DNA of 26,652 nt from Ophryocystis elektroscirrha (lineage: Eukaryota; Apicomplexa; Conoidasida; Neogregarinorida; Ophryocystidae). This document shows, piece after piece, positions 21,480 through 26,652 of this stretch (the stretch's first letter is position 1; each line of letters begins with the position of its first letter). The notes under the pieces were generated by a model, which saw only the letters and a list, made by a program, of their open reading frames with translations, did no database searches and was not told the origin of the DNA. A program made the translations under genes and the position numbers. The stretch spans positions 1 through 26,652 of the forward strand of contig JAQIFP010000082.1 in the NCBI GenBank assembly GCA_030141585.1. The letters run 5' to 3'.

Positions 21480-21923
21480 CGGTTAAATCAAATGGAGATG
21501 ATTTATACTGTATTTCTATTGACAGTTCAAAGTCGTGTTACCTTATCAATGGCATCACAGAAATTAACAAAAGACCAATTTTTTTTTTCTACGGTTGCTG
21601 AAAAGGATTATATATAATATAAGAGTTTAAAATATACATATGAATAAATTTAGCAAATCAATATTATCATAATTGCATAATTTTGGACTATTTATTTCAT
21701 TGAATAAAAACGGGAGTAATTTAATTGATAAAATTATTAAAAAAAAATGCTTAACAGTTAAACATGTGATATATAGATTCTAACGTACTATTATTGTCAA
21801 TTTTACTCATTATAGCAATTTTATATTTATAGAGTCACAGGGCTTAATAATTTTTTAAGTTCAAAAAATAAAGTTTTTTCTAATTTATATGAACTCTAGT
21901 ATTATATCATTAATTAAAATATA
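21480..21923. other. region between the divergent ankyrin and ECD genes
   Basis: About 440 bp. The part nearest the ankyrin gene may hold its first exon(s) on the minus strand (open frame reading NWSFVNFCDAIDK, about 21542-21585). The rest is AT-rich with A8-A9 tracts and no clear motif; it probably contains both promoters. Confidence 0.45.
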
Positions 21924-24247
21924 ATGGTATCAAATGCTTCAGAAACTGTTGATTTTTCCGAGATTTTTTCTTTAGATCGTTCGAGAAATTTGGATGATTA
22001 CATAGAGTTCAAAATCTACTTTGATGATCATATTCGAACGCCTTTTCAGAATAATGATTCTTTATCAAAGAGACCTGTGAAAGAAAATATCGATTTTCTA
22101 ATAAGTCATAAATATACGATTCCGTCTCTAATAAAAGACTGGGAAAATCAAAAAATAAAGAATAACTCTAAAAAGAAAGAAGATGAGAATCAACATGTAT
22201 ATGAGTCCATTATAAATGAATTGGAGGAATCTTCGTTTTATATAAATGATAATTTCTTTGAAGAGTATATAAAGCTATATGATAAATATTTTTTGCCTTT
22301 GGTGAACCGTTATATGTGGACGGGACAGCCATTTTTTGTGGTATATATTCCTGGAAACAAAGAAGGCCCAGGTCATTTGTGTGGCCGGTTTCGCACTGCA
22401 GATAATGTTCAAGAAAATTGGCTAGTAACAAATATATTGTTTGAGATTACTTTAAACAATCCGCATGTATCTATCACTGTAGATAGTTATGATGGTAATT
22501 TTTTACTAATAGAGTTCGCTTTGAATATACCTAATTGGTTTACTCCAGAAACGGTTAAAAACCGGGTATTTTTAAAAGCGGGAAAACTATATTTTCTTCC
22601 GAAAAAATTACCCGAGCGATACTCTTCAAGTCAAAGTGTTCAAGATTACGAGTGTGTCTTCAAAAACACTTCCCCTTTTCGCAGTAAAAAATTATTTGAA
22701 TATGACGACACCGGAGAAGAGATCACAAGCATTTGTATAAGCGATGCTTTGATGGCACTTAAATATAACTGTTTTGATTTGTATAAAGCTCCAAATATAG
22801 TCCAAGAAGATTTTGAATACAAATTAGGAGAATATGCTCAAGTATGTGATATTTGGCTAGGTAGAGAAATTCCGCTGGATCCTAACTCTAAAGAATATAA
22901 TATATTAAAATTAAATTCGTGTATGCCACATAGCTGTAACATTATTGTACCCGTACCCATAGCTCGAATGTTTACTGAATATCCTCAATTAATTGGTTTA
23001 GCTGAAGATCACATTCCTCCATATAAAGATATTTATAAAAAATGCATTACTTTGAACAACACTAAAGTGCCTTTATTAGATTGTAATTCATTTGAAATGG
23101 CTCGTATATCTGTACGAATAAATAGAAGCCAATATTCTCATCTTCAATCTACACGCTTTGCGTTACCTTTTGGATTTCATTCTCAATTTTCCGATAGTTT
23201 TAAACCTTTTTTGAAGTCATTAAATATTGAAGATCATTCGAAAGCTAAAATTGAGATGACGAGAGGCTTATATATGAGTGTTGGTTTGTTGATTGCCTAT
23301 ATAGAGTCTCAAGGTTATACAGATGAGTTAATATGTTTTTTGCATAATTCGGAAGATACCAATATACGACAAGTATGTGAACGTTTTAGCAATTTATTGA
23401 ATAAATCAAAGCAATGGTGTAGTATGGAAGAAAACAAAACTTCAATACCTGAACCGGTTCCTGTAAACAAGCAAAAGTTGATAGAAGAACTGGATACATC
23501 TGGAGAGAAACAGTCCTATAAAACAGTTAGATTCATTGAAAAAGAATGTAAAGAAAAACCTAGAACTACTGTTATGACGCAAAAAAAGTCTAAATTAAAA
23601 AAACCTAAAAAAGTTGAAGATTCCTACATAAAAAATACATTAGAGTCTTTATTTACTTACATGAAAATTCCTTTTGATAATTCTGTCACATTCCGTGATG
23701 TTATCCATTATTTATACTATAACAGTACTTATCCCATAGTTGCATCCACAGAGGAAGACGACTCCCTCGAATGGCTTGAGTCATGGGCCACTAAAATTGA
23801 CGAAACTGAAAAGGAAAACCTGTGTAATTTAACAGAAAAAACTTTTGAAAAATTTAATAAGTTCTTGAATCAAAAAGAAGCGCCTCTGATTATTGAAGAA
23901 AATAATGAGTTTGTAAATAAAAATGAGTCTGATTTGGAGAATATTTCTGAAGACAATGATTCATTTTATAGTAGTGGGTCGGAATCAAGCGATAATTCGC
24001 AGAATATGGTAGGTATCAAATAGTTGTTCTAGCTTAAGTGTCTGTGCATATGCATCGAAATAATATATAATAAAGAAAAGTAATAAAAATAAATTAACCG
24101 CATACTTATATAGCATTTATACATCATTTTATTAAATGCATAATATTATATATATATATATATATATATAATATTATACATATAGTATAAATATATGTAT
24201 ATGTAATAATAAGATTAGTTATCATATGTATAATGTACATATACATA

Positions 24248-24309
<62 letters not shown>

Positions 24310-24712
24310 TAGTAAAGACATTAACATATATGAGGCTTGTAAGATATATAGAATATTTGTGCACACTCTATGATTGTTACTATATATTTTTTTATATTAA
24401 GTTTATAAATATATAAAATAATTTATATTCTGTTGAGAAAATCTTTCTTTACCAATTATGTAGGTTGAATTAATGAAAGAAATGGATAAACAATTGAAAA
24501 CTTTTAAACTTGGGCGCGTAAAGAATAAAAAAGAGTTTACAGATTCTAGCAGCGATGATGAAATAGACAATAACAACATGTATTTTAGGGAGAAAAACCC
24601 TGCAGAGCTCAATAATGAGGAATTAAAAGAATTATTTGAGTCAAATATGAAACCTGCAATGAAGTCAATAGAAGGTATAACACCATCTCCTGCATCTTTA
24701 TATTTATCGTAA
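21924..24712 (+). CDS. ECD: ecdysoneless / SGT1-family protein
   Basis: Ecdysoneless proteins act with the PRP8/R2TP machinery in pre-mRNA splicing and in cell-cycle control. Exons 21924-24008 and 24464-24712 give 777 residues, somewhat longer than the human protein. The N-terminal 420 residues carry the family domain: MWTGQPFFVVYIPGNKEGP, HLCGRFRTADNVQENWLV, VDSYDGNFLLIEFALNIPNW, then PETVKNRVFLKAGKLYFLP and later CISDALMALKYN. The middle is lysine-rich and variable. After the intron, VELMKEMDKQLKTFKLGR matches the family's conserved C-terminal MDxEL motif, and the short end IEGITPSPASLYLS fits the family tail. The stop overlaps a possible donor (GTAAGT at 24709), so a further small exon cannot be excluded. 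It starts divergently from the ankyrin gene. Confidence 0.92.
24009..24463. other. ECD intron with long (TA)n run
   Basis: The only intron found in ECD, 455 nt, joins ...NM to VELMKEMD in phase 0. It includes an AT run at about 24253-24306, one of the longest in the window. Antisense open frames across it are repeat artefacts. Confidence 0.85.
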
Positions 24713-24776
24713 GTCTATCAATATATATATACTATTGACCAGGATGTTTGAAAACACATAGGTTAATGAGTAAAAT

Positions 24777-25161
24777 TTATTCGGTGAAACTACTTTCACT
24801 CGCAAATGATTCGAGGTGCTCGAATTTTGGAATATGTTCAATATTAGCTGGTGGTATATTGTCTTGATCTCCTGGTTTTATGTATTTAACTACCTATTTA
24901 AAATCTTATACATTAACAATATTACTTCATCGTATTGGCTAAAACAAAACTCTTTAAAAGGGTACATAGTCCTTTGAATTCCTGTATGGACTATCACTAC
25001 TGTTTGCCGTGCCCCTCTTCCTACTGCCTATTCAAAATCTTATTCAGTATTTTACGTACAGAAACTCCAACTAAAATTCGTCGAAATATTTCTTTTGCTA
25101 TTCCCGAAGGTGTTTGTGGAACGCTTTGTGCTTTATTATCTTCAACTACTGGTTCTTCCAT
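24777..25161 (-). CDS. unrecognised 106-residue protein in three exons
   Basis: Exons on the minus strand: 25161-25060, 25027-24926, 24893-24777. Each is a whole number of codons (34, 34, 39 including the stop) and both introns are 32 nt with GT-AG ends, so the model is self-consistent. The protein is 106 residues. It starts MEEPVVEDNKAQSVPQTP, then IAKEIFRRILVGVSAVGRGARQ, a short hydrophobic stretch VVIVHTGI, then FKEFCFSQYDEVVKYIKPGD and an acidic end. I do not recognise the family. There is no signal peptide and no clear membrane segment. It converges with ECD (64 bp between stops) and begins 147 bp from the helicase stop on the same strand. Confidence 0.66.
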
Positions 25162-25308
25162 TTATAAACAATGCTCAAAACATATTTTGTAAAATTTAAG
25201 TTTATTCAATTGTCGGGTGTATAAATTTTATGCATAAAATATTTTATTTCCTTTTATTACATTCCTGAATTTTTTTTTATTACTAAAACTAATCACAGAA
25301 AAAAATTA

Positions 25309-26282
25309 TTAGAAAATTATGTCTTCTTTACTCTTCATACAAGCAATAGCATCAGAAACAGTTTTATCTACATTAAATGGATCTGAAATATTTTGGATTT
25401 TGTTATTTTTTCTTTTATCCTGTGAAGTTTGAAGTTTTTGATGTTTCAATAATTTGTTAATGTTTTTTTTAACAGGCAGTGATGTTTTCTTTTCATCGTG
25501 AATTAATCCATCAGCAATTTTTTTGAATTTATTATAATTTGTTGGTTTTGATGTTGCATAGGCTTCTTTTTTAATTTTCGAATAAACACCCAAGCGACAT
25601 TTTTCACCAATTAATTTAGGGGATTCTTTGAGACCAAAAGCGGATGCTAAATGTCCAAGGTGTAAGCTTTTAGGGTTGAAGTATTGCTTGAAAACCTACA
25701 CTCTTACTTATAAATAATTTATATTACGTTTGAATAACAGCGATAAGACCGATATGACGCTGTAAAAGATCTTCTTGCAGACTGTAATAAATCTAAATCA
25801 GCCTCTACTTGTCGAGTAATAGTTTTAAGGATAAAAGAGCATATGTTCTATACAAGTAATGACTCTTATAGTAATATACCTGGAACCGATTCAACCTTAA
25901 TTCAGGAGGTAAATATGATTGTTGTAAAGGCTCGAGTAATTGTAATTCCGATAATGGCTCAATATGAACATTTCTATCTTTCCAATAATTAACATATCCC
26001 AGTTCATGCTGTGACAAAAACAAAAGAGCGTTTCCCTATATATATATATAATTATATTATATATATTACTTCGTCATTTAATCGCGCAGTACGACCAGCG
26101 CGATGTACGTACTCTTCAACTTCTTGAGGAGGGTCAACTTGAAGAATCCAGGATACCTATTTTACAAGCTTATGCTACCATAATAATCTACATTGTGCAA
26201 GTTCAAGCCTCTGGCAGTCACATCTGTAGTAAATAATATTGCGTTTTTCTTTTTAGAGTTAAAGTCTTTAAGATATCCTGTT
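25309..26282 (-). CDS. DBP7: DEAD-box RNA helicase, DDX31/Dbp7 type (3' part)
   Basis: ATP-dependent RNA helicase of large ribosomal subunit assembly in the nucleolus. Exons visible on the minus strand: 26282-26192, 26156-26070, 26035-25880, 25847-25728, 25695-25309; about 310 C-terminal residues. Motif V appears as TTDVTARGLNL and motif VI as YVHRAGRTAR, followed by GNALLFLSQHELGYVNYW. The C-terminal extension carries SARRSFTASYRSYR and FNPKSLHLGHLASAFGLKESP, which fits the DUF4217 region; the LHLGH-x-A-x-x-FGL form is closer to DDX31/Dbp7 than to DDX10 or DDX18. The tail is lysine-rich. Introns inside it are 35, 34, 32 and 32 nt. The N-terminal helicase domain with the DEAD motif lies beyond the right edge of the window. 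Confidence 0.9.
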
Positions 26283-26652
26283 CTACAAATTAATTACATC
26301 AATAAGTAATTGTACAAAATACGCATATAAAGTTTATAAAACATAATCTCAATATATATATACTTATTATATATCCTTATTATATTTCATTAATATATAT
26401 CGACGATATAAATCTTTGATATATATTTTAACGAAAATCCTTAATATATATCTTTAATATATATTCTTAATATATATTCTTAATATATATTGCAGATTGA
26501 TATCCTTCATATATATCCTTAATATATATCCTTAATATATATCTTTAATATATATCCTTAATATATATCCTTAATATATATCCTTAATATATATCCTTGG
26601 TATATATCTTTAATATTTTAAATACATATCCTTAAGATATATTTTTATTCTA
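26283..26652. repeat. helicase intron with CCTTAATATATAT repeats
   Basis: The sequence upstream (in the minus sense) of the last helicase exon seen is a long intron that reaches the window edge. From about 26440 to 26640 it is an imperfect array of a 13-bp unit, CCTTAATATATAT, with CTTTAATATATAT and TCTTAATATATAT variants. Confidence 0.85.

Noticed and set aside
21390..21617. A 75-residue forward frame
   Set aside because: It lies opposite the well-supported first ankyrin exon and has no recognisable content.
17225..26186. An 18-nt match, TTATGCTACCATAATAAT, at about 17226 and 26169
   Set aside because: Flanks are unrelated, and in DNA this AT-rich a single match of this length is only marginally unexpected.
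1..26652. tRNA, rRNA or snRNA genes
   Set aside because: No cloverleaf-like segment with conserved boxes and no GC-richer block was seen by eye; a covariance-model scan would be decisive.

Overview
The window is about 26.7 kb of very AT-rich nuclear DNA from a eukaryotic microbe. It carries at least twelve protein genes on both strands, with short gaps between most of them and many GT-AG introns. No rRNA, tRNA, CRISPR, plasmid or bacterial-type feature was seen. An iron-type superoxide dismutase, a formin with no recognisable proline-rich FH1 stretch, a large secreted repeat antigen-like protein and abundant AT microsatellites suggest a protist, most likely an alveolate and perhaps an apicomplexan-like parasite. 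That placement is inference from gene content and composition, not a phylogenetic result.

Layout from left to right. Bases 1-226 are a TGTATATATA microsatellite. At 730-4122 (+) lies an intronless gene for a secreted, serine/glutamate-rich protein built largely of ten-residue repeats. At 4265-7777 (+) is MLH1 in ten exons, ending in the diagnostic FERC C-terminus. At 7954-8928 (+) is GOT1. At 9024-9314 (-) is a small protein with a decapping-activator-like proline motif. At 9863-14821 (+) is a formin FH2 gene in eleven exons; one of its introns holds a 90-94 bp minisatellite and a 100-N assembly gap. At 15426-16768 (+) is RAD1 of the 9-1-1 clamp. At 16896-18053 and 18405-19415 (+) are two head-to-tail SOD-fold genes: the first has lost three of four metal ligands, the second is a normal FeSOD. 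At 19503-21464 (-) is a gankyrin/Nas6-like ankyrin protein. At 21924-24712 (+) is an ecdysoneless/SGT1 protein. At 24777-25161 (-) is an unrecognised 106-residue protein. From 25309 (-) to the window end is the 3' part of a DDX31/Dbp7-type DEAD-box helicase.

The exon models were rebuilt by hand from reading frame, splice signals and family alignment. They show a sharply two-class intron population: 28 introns of 30-36 nt, one of 41 and one of 49, then nothing until sixteen introns of about 140-950 nt that are packed with AT repeats.

Functionally the genes are housekeeping: DNA mismatch repair and checkpoint (MLH1, RAD1), vesicle traffic (GOT1), actin assembly (formin), oxidative defence (FeSOD), proteasome assembly (gankyrin-like), splicing/cell-cycle support (ECD) and ribosome biogenesis (DDX31/Dbp7). 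They do not form one pathway. The most unusual items are the degenerate SOD paralogue beside a functional one, the indel-free decapeptide array, and the intron size classes.
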